This document shows, piece by piece, positions 20,297 to 29,419 of a stretch of 46,517 nucleotides of DNA. A program made the translations under genes and the position numbers. Position 1 is the stretch's first letter, and each line of letters begins with the position of its first letter. Source of the stretch: Candidatus Nanopelagicales bacterium (GTDB lineage Bacteria; Actinomycetota; Actinomycetes; S36-B12). The DNA lies in the NCBI GenBank assembly GCA_017857705.1, contig JAFMCP010000006.1:1-46517 (forward strand), written 5' to 3'. The notes under the pieces were generated by a model. That model saw only the letters and a list, made by a program, of their open reading frames with translations. It made no database searches and had not been told where the DNA came from.

Positions 20297-21865
20297 ATGG
20301 CTGCGAACCCTTCTGGACCCGTGCTCGTTGTTGACTTCGGCGCCCAATATGCGCAATTAATCGCCCGACGTGTACGCGAGGAAAACATCTATTCTGAGAT
20401 TGTTGCCCACAGCATTACTGCCCAGCAGATAAGTGAAAAATCCCCGTCGGCGATTATTCTCAGCGGTGGCCCGTCCAGTGTTTATGCTCCGGGTGCTCCA
20501 TCATTTGATTCAAAGATTTTCGATTTAGGGATTCCTATTTTCGGGATTTGTTATGGCTTCCAATTAATGGCGAAGTCACTGGGTGGGGAAGTCGCGCACA
20601 CCGGTACAAGTGAATATGGTCGCACTGAACTGACAACAAAGGCGGCAAAGATTTTTTCTGATGTTCCGGAGTCAATCTCAGTCTGGATGAGTCACGGGGA
20701 CGCGGTCAACTCAGCACCCGAAGGTTTTAGTGTTTGTGCGGTCTCAGCCGGTGCACCTGTTGCTGGCTTTGAGGATCTTGAGCATTCACGTGCGGGCGTC
20801 CAGTTCCACCCTGAAGTTATGCACTCGCAGTTTGGCCAGAAGGTTCTTTCCAATTTTTTAATTCGCGTTGCAGGGTGTGAACAAAGTTGGACCATGTCCA
20901 ATGTCATCGAGGAACAGGTTGCCCAAATCTCTGCTCAGATCGGGGAGTCGGAAGTGATTTGTGGACTTTCTGGCGGAGTTGACTCGGCCGTTGCTGCTGC
21001 TTTAGTTCATAAGGCGGTAGGGGATCAACTGACCTGCGTGTTTGTCGATCACGGATTGCTGCGAGCAGGTGAAGCAGAGCAGGTTGAGCGTGACTATGTT
21101 GCAGCAACCGGTATCAAGTTGGTTGTTGTTGATGCAAAAAAGAGGTTCCTTGACGCGCTTGCCGATGTCTCCGATCCGGAAACCAAGCGGAAAATTATTG
21201 GTCGCGAATTCATCCGGGTCTTTGAAGACGCGGCCGCACGCGTTGTTGAACAAGCTGGAAGCACCGGTAAAAAAGTGGAATTCCTTGTGCAAGGAACCCT
21301 CTACCCCGACGTGGTTGAATCCGGAGGTGGCGCAGGCACCGCCAACATTAAAAGTCACCACAATGTTGGCGGCTTGCCAGAAGATTTGGAATTTACTCTG
21401 GTCGAGCCGCTACGCACCCTATTCAAGGACGAAGTTCGCCAGGTGGGCTTAGATCTTGGGCTACCACCGGAAATTGTGTGGCGCCACCCCTTCCCCGGAC
21501 CAGGTTTAGCGATCCGCATTATCGGTGCTGTCAATGAAGAACGCTTGGAGATCTTGCGCCGAGCGGACCTTATTGCTCGTGAGGAGCTCACCGCGGCTGG
21601 CCTAGATCGCGATGTTTGGCAATTCCCTGTCGTACTTTTGGCTGACGTGCGAAGTGTCGGTGTGCAAGGCGATGGCCGTACCTACGGCCACCCAGTCGTA
21701 CTTCGACCGGTATCAAGTGAAGATGCAATGACGGCGGACTGGTCCCGATTGCCGTACGACTTGATTGCAAAAATTTCCAATCGGATCACCAATGAAGTCG
21801 CTGAAGTGAATCGGGTGACCCTGGACGTCACCAGCAAACCACCGGGAACAATTGAGTGGGAATAG
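20297..21865 (+). CDS. guaA: GMP synthase (glutamine-hydrolysing)
   Basis: GuaA aminates XMP to GMP using glutamine and ATP. The 522-residue product has an N-terminal class I glutamine amidotransferase domain with the triad Cys85 (FGICYGFQ), His171 and Glu173 (QFHPEV), a PP-loop ATP pyrophosphatase domain with SGGVDSAV near residue 225, and the C-terminal dimerisation domain ending KPPGTIEWE, the canonical GuaA end. ATG 20297 lies 24 bases after the dispanin-like gene. It uses the XMP made by GuaB, encoded 3 kb upstream. Confidence 0.98.
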   Translation: MAANPSGPVLVVDFGAQYAQLIARRVREENIYSEIVAHSITAQQISEKSPSAIILSGGPSSVYAPGAPSFDSKIFDLGIPIFGICYGFQLMAKSLGGEVAHTGTSEYGRTELTTKAAKIFSDVPESISVWMSHGDAVNSAPEGFSVCAVSAGAPVAGFEDLEHSRAGVQFHPEVMHSQFGQKVLSNFLIRVAGCEQSWTMSNVIEEQVAQISAQIGESEVICGLSGGVDSAVAAALVHKAVGDQLTCVFVDHGLLRAGEAEQVERDYVAATGIKLVVVDAKKRFLDALADVSDPETKRKIIGREFIRVFEDAAARVVEQAGSTGKKVEFLVQGTLYPDVVESGGGAGTANIKSHHNVGGLPEDLEFTLVEPLRTLFKDEVRQVGLDLGLPPEIVWRHPFPGPGLAIRIIGAVNEERLEILRRADLIAREELTAAGLDRDVWQFPVVLLADVRSVGVQGDGRTYGHPVVLRPVSSEDAMTADWSRLPYDLIAKISNRITNEVAEVNRVTLDVTSKPPGTIEWE

Positions 21866-21891
21866 CTAGGTTGAATATCTGGGCCAACCGT

Positions 21892-21897
21892 TAGTGT
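21892..21897 (+). promoter_or_regulatory. Candidate -10 element for a leaderless mRNA
   Basis: TAGTGT ends 6 bases before ATG 21904, with no ribosome binding site. Confidence 0.4.
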
Positions 21898-21903
21898 GGG
21901 TTC

Positions 21904-22254
21904 ATGGATTTCATTTATAACCTAGTACTAATACTGCATTTCATCGGTCTTGCCAGCTTGGTTGGCGGATTTATTGTGCAGATGTCAAGCCCGACAAAGG
22001 GCGTTAACGCTGCGATGTTTCATGGCGCGCTCACTCAACTTGTCACCGGAGTCATTTTGGTAGGCATGGTGGAAAGTGGGACGGTCGACGGCGCAGTAGA
22101 CACGACAAAGATTGCAGTGAAACTTGTAATCGTGCTGGTCGTAACGGTCTTGGCGTTCATCGGTCGCAAGAAAACCCCGCCGCAGGTTGCATTGTGGGGA
22201 GCCATTGGCGCGCTGAGCATCGCTAATATCTTTATCGCTGTGCTCTGGAGCTAA
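21904..22254 (+). CDS. Small four-helix membrane protein of unknown function
   Basis: A 116-residue integral membrane protein with four predicted helices (about residues 5-26, 40-57, 68-85 and 95-114), a short Thr/Asp-rich loop and a basic IGRKKTPP turn. I do not recognise a named family, though similar small membrane proteins often follow guaA in actinobacteria. It is 38 bases after guaA, has its own leaderless-type start, and converges with the PIG-L gene 20 bases away. No function is proposed. Confidence 0.75.
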   Translation: MDFIYNLVLILHFIGLASLVGGFIVQMSSPTKGVNAAMFHGALTQLVTGVILVGMVESGTVDGAVDTTKIAVKLVIVLVVTVLAFIGRKKTPPQVALWGAIGALSIANIFIAVLWS

Positions 22255-22274
22255 ACGTTCAATAACTAAGTGCT

Positions 22275-22982
22275 TCACGCAGTATTAACTACCCGGAAAC
22301 TTTCGGCGAGTGCATCGGGGCCGAACCCTGCATCAATTGCGGTGGCGCTCATCCACGTCCGAATGCGTCCTTCAAGGTCTTCCATGTGACCGGTTTGTGA
22401 TTCATGGGATTGTAGGGCCGCAAGTTTGTGCGGCAGCATTTCGGTGACGTCTTCATAATGATTGACCTCAGGTGCACCCATTACCCACACTTCCTCGACA
22501 CTCCAAGCGTCAAGCCCCTCCGTATCGAGCAGGACCGGGTGGGCAAATGGATTACGGGAATCAGGGTAAACCGAATAAATCGCGGCTTCACCGGCAGCAA
22601 GGTGATCCGGGTGAGCCGAATAAATACGATCCCAATTTCGTTCGGGTGATTGAATCAGGACGCGTTGGGGTCGAACTTGGCGAATCACCCGACTGATATC
22701 CCTGCGTAAGTCCTGAGTCACTTGCAGGTCGCCATCTTGGTAACCCAAAAAGTGAATGTCTGTGACACCAAGGGCTTCACCGGCGGCCCGCTGCTCTGCC
22801 TGGCGAATCTTAGGAATCTCGCTACGGGGAACATCCCGGTCGGCCCCTCCGGCATCGCCGTTGGTGCAAATGCAGTAACTGACGGATATTCCAGCCTGCG
22901 TCCACTTGCGAACAGTGCCTCCCGCGCCGAAATCGACGTCGTCAGGATGGGCTGTGACTACCAGAATGCGCTCGATTTCCAT
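22275..22982 (-). CDS. PIG-L (LmbE-like) zinc deacetylase
   Basis: A predicted metal-dependent N-deacetylase, 235 residues from ATG 22982, which has GAAGGA 5 bases upstream; an upstream TTG is less likely. The zinc motif AHPDD is at residues 11-15 (His12, Asp15) and a further metal site is SAHPDH (His124, His127). In Actinomycetota the family includes MshB (mycothiol synthesis), Mca (mycothiol conjugates) and many sugar-deacetylating enzymes; this protein is shorter than typical MshB or Mca (about 290 residues), so a specific mycothiol role is not supported. It is divergent from the secreted metallopeptidase gene, with a 100-base gap. Confidence 0.88.
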   Translation of the reverse strand: MEIERILVVTAHPDDVDFGAGGTVRKWTQAGISVSYCICTNGDAGGADRDVPRSEIPKIRQAEQRAAGEALGVTDIHFLGYQDGDLQVTQDLRRDISRVIRQVRPQRVLIQSPERNWDRIYSAHPDHLAAGEAAIYSVYPDSRNPFAHPVLLDTEGLDAWSVEEVWVMGAPEVNHYEDVTEMLPHKLAALQSHESQTGHMEDLEGRIRTWMSATAIDAGFGPDALAESFRVVNTA

Positions 22983-23082
22983 CAAATTCCTTCAATAAAT
23001 CGTTAATTTTGCATAATTTATGAATTACATGCCTGTTCTTACTCGTGTGGATTAGTCACATGCGTCACTTTCGTGTCAGAGT

Positions 23083-25089
23083 ATGCATGTGCTTCCCCAC
23101 AATACAGGGCGTCCTGCCCTGCCTTCCTTGCGTGCGCTTCTGCGCGGTGGCGGAATTTTCGTATTCGCGAGTGCCTTAATTCTGCAGGCCAGTCCTGCAA
23201 CAGCAGATGGCAGCGGATGGCAATCAACCAACTGGACCGGCGTTTTGGCCGGGGCACCCGAGCCTGGTGTCGGCTTGCCTGCTGCACCGGTACCCGCTGG
23301 AGCCCCGGTTGCGCTGCCTGCTGAGTACGACATTCACCCCGAATATGAGGGACAGGCACAGTGCGACCCGGTTGCAAAACCAGGAACCCAGCGCTTTGCT
23401 GACTTGATAAAGGCAACGTACGGTCAAGATGAAGTGGTTTGGATCCCGCGTGACTGCGGAGTCGGTGGCCAAAGTGAGCACAAAGAAGGTCGCGCAATTG
23501 ACTGGATGGTCAATGTGCGATACGCACAGGATCGCGCAGAAGCGGAAGCGTTTCTCAATTGGCTAATGGGACCGGATCAATTTGGAGTTGAATACGGCAA
23601 TGCAATTCGACTTGGTGTTATGTACATCGGTTGGAATGACCGCATTTGGCGTGGTTACGACATTAAGAAAGGGTGGACCGAACTCAAAGGCTGTTTCGCA
23701 AAGCCGGAAAAAGGGTCGGACAACACCTGTCACCGCAATCACATTCACATCTCGCTGACATGGGATGGCGCATCAGGTCGAAGTTCCTTTTGGGACGGCA
23801 CTCCATTTAGCGCTCCATTTTGCCCACGAGATAAATCTTCAGCGGGTGGCGCTCCAGCTACTCGAGTCGGTGGAGTCGTTGCCGTTGATCAAGTTCGTGT
23901 TGTCGGGACTCGATCAGTCACTGGAATAAAAGAACGTTGTCGTTTGCAACAGGATCGCTGGAATGGTGACAGCAAGAGAATCTTTGCGAAAGTTACGGGT
24001 GTCGGGGGTGTCCCCGCTGATGGAGTTGCTGCAGTTCTTGTTCGTGTCTCTGCATTAGGCACCAATGCACCCACAACTTTGCGAGCGTGGGCCCCAGGCG
24101 CGAGTTCCAGTGTTCCCGTGGTTAAAGCGCCGATTAACTCTGACGCATCCGGGGATGCAATTATCCCTGTTGCAGCTAATGGAACTATTGCGATTGCTAC
24201 TACCGCAGGTGCCACCGATGTCACCGTGGACGTTTTAGGTTATTACCCCAATGGCACTGAAGTCGAAAACAAAGCTGAAGTGGTCGGCGACACGCTGGTG
24301 GCTCCAATGACCGAATTCGGGCCTGCGACCGCACCTGCTCCAGTACCAGAGGCACCGGCTTCTCCCACTTTGCCGACACCCGGTGCCGCACCCGAAGAAG
24401 GTGAGTTCATTGGTATTGGCGCCGAACTCGGTTACGAGTCGATAAGCCAAGGGGCTATTCAGCCCGGTGAAACTCGGACTGTGGCCCTTGCGGGGCTACC
24501 GGCCGAGGCAACGAGTGCTCTCGTCACCGTGACGACCAGCGAGTCCACGAAAAAGGGCAAACTTCGTATCGGTCAAATTAACGAGAAAGTTAATGCGGCT
24601 ACCGTCAAGGTGAGAAAGGCAAAAACTCGAACCGCAATTTTGGTTGTCCCAGTTGTAGGGGGCACAGTACAACTTTCGGCCTCTAAAAAGCCATCGGTAC
24701 AGGTGAAAGTAGAGGTATTGGGATACCAAATAAGTGCCGTTCCCCTGAAAGCTCGAGGTATGTCTGGAAAGAAACTCACTAAGTCACAATTTGACGGCAC
24801 CGAGGTGAAACTGGCTAAAGCGACGGGAATCGGTGATGTTCCCAAGAAACGAAAAAATGTGGCAGCGGTTATCTTGCGCGTCAAGACTAAGGGGAAAGGC
24901 GCAGATGGGCGCCTAGCGGCTTATGCGGTGGGTGGTGTTGACTACGGATCACGTTCGGCAACGATCACCTCGAAAGGCAAGACCACCTCCATAGTGGTTG
25001 CTGAAGTGGGGGACAAGGGGCTCGTTGCGCTTGCATCAAACGTTCCGACCAAGGCTTGGGTTACCGTGATTGGTTACATTAAGCGTTGA
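23083..25089 (+). CDS. Secreted M15-like metallopeptidase candidate with three beta repeats
   Basis: A 668-residue exported protein. A signal peptide occupies about residues 1-41 (hydrophobic GIFVFASALILQ, cleavage near ATA-D). Residues 75-245 form a domain like the ARB_07466/M15-type peptidase fold: SEHKEGRAIDW with His133 and Asp140, and CHRNHIHIS with His217, His220 and His222, giving an H-x6-D plus HxH zinc site as in D,D- or L,D-peptidases. The rest holds three related beta-rich units, each closing with a V-x-V-x-G-Y pattern (near 382, 545 and 665), separated by an Ala/Pro-rich linker near 410; such units are common in exported actinobacterial wall proteins. It is next to uvrD, where other actinobacteria often have an exported M23 peptidase. 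Peptidoglycan as substrate is inferred. Confidence 0.78.
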   Translation: MHVLPHNTGRPALPSLRALLRGGGIFVFASALILQASPATADGSGWQSTNWTGVLAGAPEPGVGLPAAPVPAGAPVALPAEYDIHPEYEGQAQCDPVAKPGTQRFADLIKATYGQDEVVWIPRDCGVGGQSEHKEGRAIDWMVNVRYAQDRAEAEAFLNWLMGPDQFGVEYGNAIRLGVMYIGWNDRIWRGYDIKKGWTELKGCFAKPEKGSDNTCHRNHIHISLTWDGASGRSSFWDGTPFSAPFCPRDKSSAGGAPATRVGGVVAVDQVRVVGTRSVTGIKERCRLQQDRWNGDSKRIFAKVTGVGGVPADGVAAVLVRVSALGTNAPTTLRAWAPGASSSVPVVKAPINSDASGDAIIPVAANGTIAIATTAGATDVTVDVLGYYPNGTEVENKAEVVGDTLVAPMTEFGPATAPAPVPEAPASPTLPTPGAAPEEGEFIGIGAELGYESISQGAIQPGETRTVALAGLPAEATSALVTVTTSESTKKGKLRIGQINEKVNAATVKVRKAKTRTAILVVPVVGGTVQLSASKKPSVQVKVEVLGYQISAVPLKARGMSGKKLTKSQFDGTEVKLAKATGIGDVPKKRKNVAAVILRVKTKGKGADGRLAAYAVGGVDYGSRSATITSKGKTTSIVVAEVGDKGLVALASNVPTKAWVTVIGYIKR

Positions 25090-25124
25090 TTTTCACCATT
25101 TAATCCCGTGTTGGTGGTGGGGCC

Positions 25125-25130
25125 TAGACT
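25125..25130 (+). promoter_or_regulatory. Candidate -10 element for leaderless uvrD mRNA
   Basis: TAGACT ends 6 bases before GTG 25137. No LexA-type GAAC-N4-GTTC box is seen near it. Confidence 0.5.
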
Positions 25131-25136
25131 GCATCA

Positions 25137-27425
25137 GTGTCTGATTCGAGCCAATCCCAGTTATTCTCGCATCGAGGGGATCAATTACTCGAAGATCTCA
25201 ATCCTGCACAGCGTACGGCGGTTGAGCATCGGGGCAGCCCACTTTTGATTGTTGCTGGTGCAGGGTCAGGGAAAACTAGGGTTCTTACCCGCCGAATCGC
25301 ACATTTGCTGGCCACAGGGGATGCAACCCCTGGACAGATTCTCGCGATCACATTCACCAATAAAGCGGCTGCAGAGATGAAGGATCGAGTCGTCGAGATT
25401 GTTGGCCCAGCTGGTCGATCTATGTGGGTGTCAACATTTCACAGTGCATGCGTGCGTATTTTGCGCGCTGAGGCCCACCGACTCGGGGTCAAATCCAACT
25501 TCACTATTTATGACACCCAAGACTCACTGCGTCTCATCACTTTAATCCTGCGCGATTTAAACATCGATGCGAAGAATACTCGCCCACGCATGGTTCTTTC
25601 TCGGATCTCATCAGCTAAAAATGAGCTAATTGACCATGAAACTTTTCTGACAAACACCCAGTTATCCTCTGACAAGGATGCCGCAATTGAGTCGGTGATT
25701 GCTCAGATTTACCGCGAATATCAAAACCGCCTATCCTTAGCAAACGCATTTGATTTTGACGACCTCATTGGGTCAACCGTCGCCCTATTGCAACTTTTCC
25801 CCGAGGTGGCAAATATGTATCGGCGCCGATTCCGCCAGATCTTGGTTGACGAGTATCAGGACACCAACCACGCCCAGTACATGTTGATCAAGGAACTAGT
25901 CGGGACCATCGCAGCATCACCTGATTCTCCGCCACCGGGCGAATTGTGCGTGGTTGGTGACGCCGATCAATCAATTTACGCATTCCGTGGCGCCACGATT
26001 CGTAATATTGAGGAATTCGAGCGTGACTACCCCAATGCCACCACAATCCTCTTAGAACAAAACTATCGCTCGACCCAAACGATTCTGAGTGCAGCCAATG
26101 CGGTGATTGCGAAAAACACATCCCGCCGGGCTAAGAATTTGTGGACCGATTCGGGTGAAGGTGACCTGATCAAGGTTTACGTGGGAGATGACGAACATGA
26201 CGAAGCGTCATTCATTGCCCGTGAGATCGATCGGATGTCCGATGAAGGAATTTCGCGGCCGGGTGACACAGCTGTGTTTTATCGAACTAATGCGCAGTCG
26301 CGAGCGGTTGAAGAGATTTTTATTCGAACAGGAATGCCCTACAAGGTAGTGGGTGGTGTTCGCTTTTATGAACGCAAAGAAGTCCGAGATATTTTGGCCT
26401 ATCTGCGCACAATTGTTAACCCAGCGGACGAGGTCTCACTGCGCCGAATTCTCAATACGCCTAAGCGCGGGATCGGTGACCGCGCGGAAGCAATGATTGG
26501 CGCCTACGCCGAACGGGAACGCATAACCTTTTTTGAAAGCTTGCAGCGAGCGGCTGACGTGCCTGGACTTGCTACCCGTTCGGTCAGTGCCATCGCAAGT
26601 TTTGTTGAGTTGATGCAGGCGCTTCAGACCCTATTTGAATCGGGTACCGAACCAGCGCTGGTTGTTCAAGCGGCAATTGAACAAAGTGGTTATCTCGCTG
26701 AACTAAGAGCGTCAAATGATTTACAAGATGAAGGTCGAATTGAAAACCTTGCCGAACTCGAGTCGGTTGCGGCAGCCTTCCTAGTCGACAACCCTGAAGG
26801 AACGTTGATTGACTTTTTGGAAAACGTCGCATTGGTCGCCGACGCCGATTCGATCCCAGAAGGCGAGGATCATGGGGGTGTCGTCACACTGATGACCCTG
26901 CATACTGCCAAGGGACTTGAATTCCCGACCGTTTTTCTTACCGGTATGGAAGAGGGAATCTTCCCCCATTCACGCTCTCTGGGTGAAGCGCGTGAGTTGG
27001 AGGAGGAAAGGCGGCTCGCTTATGTAGGAATTACCCGTGCCCGTCAGCGCTTGTTCCTGAGTCGTTCCTTGACCCGGTCCTCGTGGGGGAGTCCGTCAGC
27101 CAATCCGCAAAGCCGTTTCCTCGATGAAATCCCAGAACAGCACCTGAAGTGGGAACGTGAAGCTCCACCAATGTTCGCCACGAGTTCAAGTTTTGGTTCT
27201 ACCAGTTGGTCAGGATCGGATTCTTCGCTCCACCGAGGCAGCAAAAGCGTCAGCGCAAGCACGATCTCACTTAGTGCAGGGGACCGCGTCACCCATGAAA
27301 AATTCGGCATGGGCACGGTGGTTGAAACCGGTGGAAGTGGAGACCGTGCTGATGCAACGATTGACTTCGGCGCCTCGGGGGTCAAGCGACTGTTGCTGCG
27401 TTACGCACCTGTTGAGAAGCTTTAG
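25137..27425 (+). CDS. pcrA: UvrD/PcrA-type superfamily 1 DNA helicase
   Basis: An ATP-dependent 3'-5' DNA helicase of the UvrD/PcrA (mycobacterial UvrD1) group, active in nucleotide excision repair and removal of protein roadblocks. The 762-residue product has all SF1A motifs in order: Q motif LNPAQRTAVEH, I GAGSGKT, Ia TFTNKAAAEM, II VDEYQDTN, III GDADQSIYAFRGA, IV QNYRST, V TLHTAKGLEFPTVFL and VI YVGITRARQRL. The C-terminal AGDRVTHEKFGMGTVVE to YAPVEKL is the Tudor-like PcrA tail that contacts RNA polymerase. The GTG start is leaderless-like. It converges on malic enzyme with an 8-base gap. Confidence 0.95.
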   Translation: MSDSSQSQLFSHRGDQLLEDLNPAQRTAVEHRGSPLLIVAGAGSGKTRVLTRRIAHLLATGDATPGQILAITFTNKAAAEMKDRVVEIVGPAGRSMWVSTFHSACVRILRAEAHRLGVKSNFTIYDTQDSLRLITLILRDLNIDAKNTRPRMVLSRISSAKNELIDHETFLTNTQLSSDKDAAIESVIAQIYREYQNRLSLANAFDFDDLIGSTVALLQLFPEVANMYRRRFRQILVDEYQDTNHAQYMLIKELVGTIAASPDSPPPGELCVVGDADQSIYAFRGATIRNIEEFERDYPNATTILLEQNYRSTQTILSAANAVIAKNTSRRAKNLWTDSGEGDLIKVYVGDDEHDEASFIAREIDRMSDEGISRPGDTAVFYRTNAQSRAVEEIFIRTGMPYKVVGGVRFYERKEVRDILAYLRTIVNPADEVSLRRILNTPKRGIGDRAEAMIGAYAERERITFFESLQRAADVPGLATRSVSAIASFVELMQALQTLFESGTEPALVVQAAIEQSGYLAELRASNDLQDEGRIENLAELESVAAAFLVDNPEGTLIDFLENVALVADADSIPEGEDHGGVVTLMTLHTAKGLEFPTVFLTGMEEGIFPHSRSLGEARELEEERRLAYVGITRARQRLFLSRSLTRSSWGSPSANPQSRFLDEIPEQHLKWEREAPPMFATSSSFGSTSWSGSDSSLHRGSKSVSASTISLSAGDRVTHEKFGMGTVVETGGSGDRADATIDFGASGVKRLLLRYAPVEKL

Positions 27426-27433
27426 TAACTGGA

Positions 27434-28816
27434 TCAGTTGACTTTAGTTGCCTTGATGACAGCTGAGGCGACTGCGGGGGCAACATTGCTGTCGAAAACA
27501 CTGGGGACAATGTAAACGGGTGAGAGAGCTTTTTCGCTGACGCACTCAGCGATCGCCTTTGCAGAAGCAATAAGGACTTCGTCGGTTATCTCAACTGCAC
27601 CGCTGTCAAGTAGTCCACGGAAAATTCCCGGGAATGCAAGTACGTTGTTAATTTGATTCGGAAAGTCACTGCGTCCTGTAGCCACAACCCTGGCAAATTT
27701 AGCCGCTTCAATTGGATTGATTTCTGGGTCAGGGTTTGCCAGTGCGAAAACAATTGAATCCTTGGCCATCTTTTCAACGTCAGCTGCAGTGATCACATTA
27801 GGTTGAGAAACACCAATAAAGACATCAGCACCAACCAGCGCCTGCGTGAGTGCGCCTTCGAACCCACTCAAGTTGGTGCGTTTCGCTAGTTCGGTGCGAT
27901 CGGGGTCAAGATCGGTTCTGCTGGTTGAGACAGCTCCTTTTGAGTCGAACAACGTGATGTTTTCGACGCCCGCATGAAGTAATAACTGCGCAACTGCAGC
28001 ACCTGCTGCACCCGCGCCTGACATGATAATTTTCAACGACGAGAGGTCCTTCTTTACCAATTTTGATGCGTTAATCAGTGCGGCCAACACAACAACAGCT
28101 GTGCCGTGTTGGTCATCGTGAAAAACTGGAATATTCAGGCGTTCGCGCAGTCTGCGTTCGACCTCAAAGCAACGCGGTGCTGAAATATCCTCGAGGTTGA
28201 TCCCTCCGAATCCAGGGGCAATAATTTCAACCGTTCGTACGATTTCATCAACATCTTGGGTGTCGAGGCAGATTGGCCATGCATCGACGTTGGCGAATTT
28301 CTTAAAGAGCGCAGCTTTGCCCTCCATGACCGGCATGGAAGCTTCTGGGCCAATATTCCCCAGGCCAAGAACCGCAGATCCATCGGTTACGACAGCAACA
28401 GTATTGCGTTTGATGGTCAGATTTCGAGCATCAGAAGGGTTGTCCGCGATGGCAAGACACACTCGGGCCACCCCGGGGGTGTAGGCGCGAGCTAAGTCGG
28501 TCCGGTTGCGCATCGGGACTTTGATGCCAACCTCAATTTTCCCGCCCAGATGAACAAGGAAAACCGAGTCACTGACTTTGTCGACTTTGCATCCTTCAAT
28601 GCCATTGAGGATTTCCCGGATTGACTCCGCGTGGTCTGTGTCATGTACTAGCGCGCTGAGGTCGACCACTGTGGTCTCAGTACCAGGGTCGGAGACGTCT
28701 AGGCCTGTGATGACGCCACCGGCATCGCTCACAGCCGCAATAATTTTCCCAGAAGCGTGCAGTTCGGGTGTGACGTGCATTCGAATGGTGATCGAGTAGC
28801 CGGTTGCCTGTGTCAT
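27434..28816 (-). CDS. NAD(P)-dependent malic enzyme with N-terminal ACT domain
   Basis: Malic enzyme decarboxylates malate to pyruvate with NAD(P). From ATG 28816 the product has 460 residues. Residues 1-80 form an ACT domain (GYSITIRMHVTPELHASGKII), a probable allosteric amino-acid or metabolite sensor; the catalytic part follows with RNRTDLARAYTPGVARVC, TDGSAVLGLGNIGP, VFHDDQHGTA with the metal-binding Asp pair, SGAGAAGAAVAQLLL for NAD(P) binding, and ALANPDPEI. The reading frame stays open 171 bases further upstream through the divergent gene, but ATG 28816 has a TAGGCT element 7 bases ahead and begins the conserved domain. It is divergent from a B12-binding protein and close to sucCD, all in C4 metabolism. 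Confidence 0.93.
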   Translation of the reverse strand: MTQATGYSITIRMHVTPELHASGKIIAAVSDAGGVITGLDVSDPGTETTVVDLSALVHDTDHAESIREILNGIEGCKVDKVSDSVFLVHLGGKIEVGIKVPMRNRTDLARAYTPGVARVCLAIADNPSDARNLTIKRNTVAVVTDGSAVLGLGNIGPEASMPVMEGKAALFKKFANVDAWPICLDTQDVDEIVRTVEIIAPGFGGINLEDISAPRCFEVERRLRERLNIPVFHDDQHGTAVVVLAALINASKLVKKDLSSLKIIMSGAGAAGAAVAQLLLHAGVENITLFDSKGAVSTSRTDLDPDRTELAKRTNLSGFEGALTQALVGADVFIGVSQPNVITAADVEKMAKDSIVFALANPDPEINPIEAAKFARVVATGRSDFPNQINNVLAFPGIFRGLLDSGAVEITDEVLIASAKAIAECVSEKALSPVYIVPSVFDSNVAPAVASAVIKATKVN

Positions 28817-28823
28817 GGCTATC

Positions 28824-28829
28824 AGCCTA
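28824..28829 (-). promoter_or_regulatory. Candidate -10 element for leaderless malic enzyme mRNA
   Basis: On the minus strand TAGGCT ends 7 bases before ATG 28816; no ribosome binding site lies between. It supports this start over the upstream extension. Confidence 0.45.
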
Positions 28830-28883
28830 CGACCGGTGTAATTCAAGGGGTTGAGGGCTATGAAGAGTATTTTTCTAGAGCGA

Positions 28884-28889
28884 TAGCAT
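28884..28889 (+). promoter_or_regulatory. Candidate -10 element for leaderless mRNA of the B12-binding protein
   Basis: TAGCAT ends 7 bases before ATG 28897. Confidence 0.4.
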
Positions 28890-28896
28890 TCTCCCC

Positions 28897-29307
28897 ATGA
28901 GTACAGAGGAACGTCCGATCCGAGTGGTAATTGCGAAACCCGGATTAGACGGCCACGACCGTGGTGCAAAAGTAATTGCCCGAGCATTGCGTGATGCTGG
29001 GTGTGAAGTTATCTACACGGGACTGCACCAAACACCCGTGGCAATTGCCGCGACTGCAGTTCAAGAGGACGCCGACGTGATCGGAATTTCAATTCTTTCG
29101 GGAGCGCATCTCACTCTCTTCCCGGAATTATTGAATGAATTGGCTGCGGCAGGTGCGGCAGATATCGTCGTTTTCGGCGGTGGAATCATTCCTGAAGCTG
29201 ATATTCCTGTCCTCAAATCAGCAGGTGTTGCAGAAATCTTTACCCCGGGAACAACAACCCAGTCGGTCGTGGATTGGGTAAACGAGCACGTCTCGGCACG
29301 CCGCTAG
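28897..29307 (+). CDS. Stand-alone cobalamin-binding protein (methylmalonyl-CoA mutase C-domain like)
   Basis: A 136-residue protein consisting only of the B12-binding Rossmann domain found at the C-terminus of acyl-CoA mutases. It has the base-off/His-on signature DGHDRG (His20, the expected cobalt ligand), the GISILSGAH strand and VFGGGIIP loop, and a C-terminal [12 protein letters not shown] helix. In two-subunit mutases such a small subunit pairs with a separate catalytic subunit; none is encoded here. Its neighbours are malic enzyme and sucCD, and succinyl-CoA is the product of methylmalonyl-CoA mutase, so a role in the propionate route is plausible but unproven. Confidence 0.88.
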   Translation: MSTEERPIRVVIAKPGLDGHDRGAKVIARALRDAGCEVIYTGLHQTPVAIAATAVQEDADVIGISILSGAHLTLFPELLNELAAAGAADIVVFGGGIIPEADIPVLKSAGVAEIFTPGTTTQSVVDWVNEHVSARR

Positions 29308-29419
29308 CCGGTAGTGCGTGCAAGATCACACAGATAGTGTCCAAAATCAGGTCAGCGGGTCAATAGGCTTAGGCGGCACGCCGGGCGTGGATTAAATCAT
29401 CATGAATTAGGGAGTTTTT

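Noticed and set aside
23049-23063. CRP-like TGTGG...TCACA upstream of the secreted metallopeptidase
   Set aside because: The spacer is 5 instead of 6 bases, which breaks the CRP half-site phasing.
28817-28987. N-terminal extension of malic enzyme into the divergent gene
   Set aside because: The extra 57 residues are not protein-like for the family, overlap the B12-binding gene, and a better start with its own -10-like element exists at 28816.
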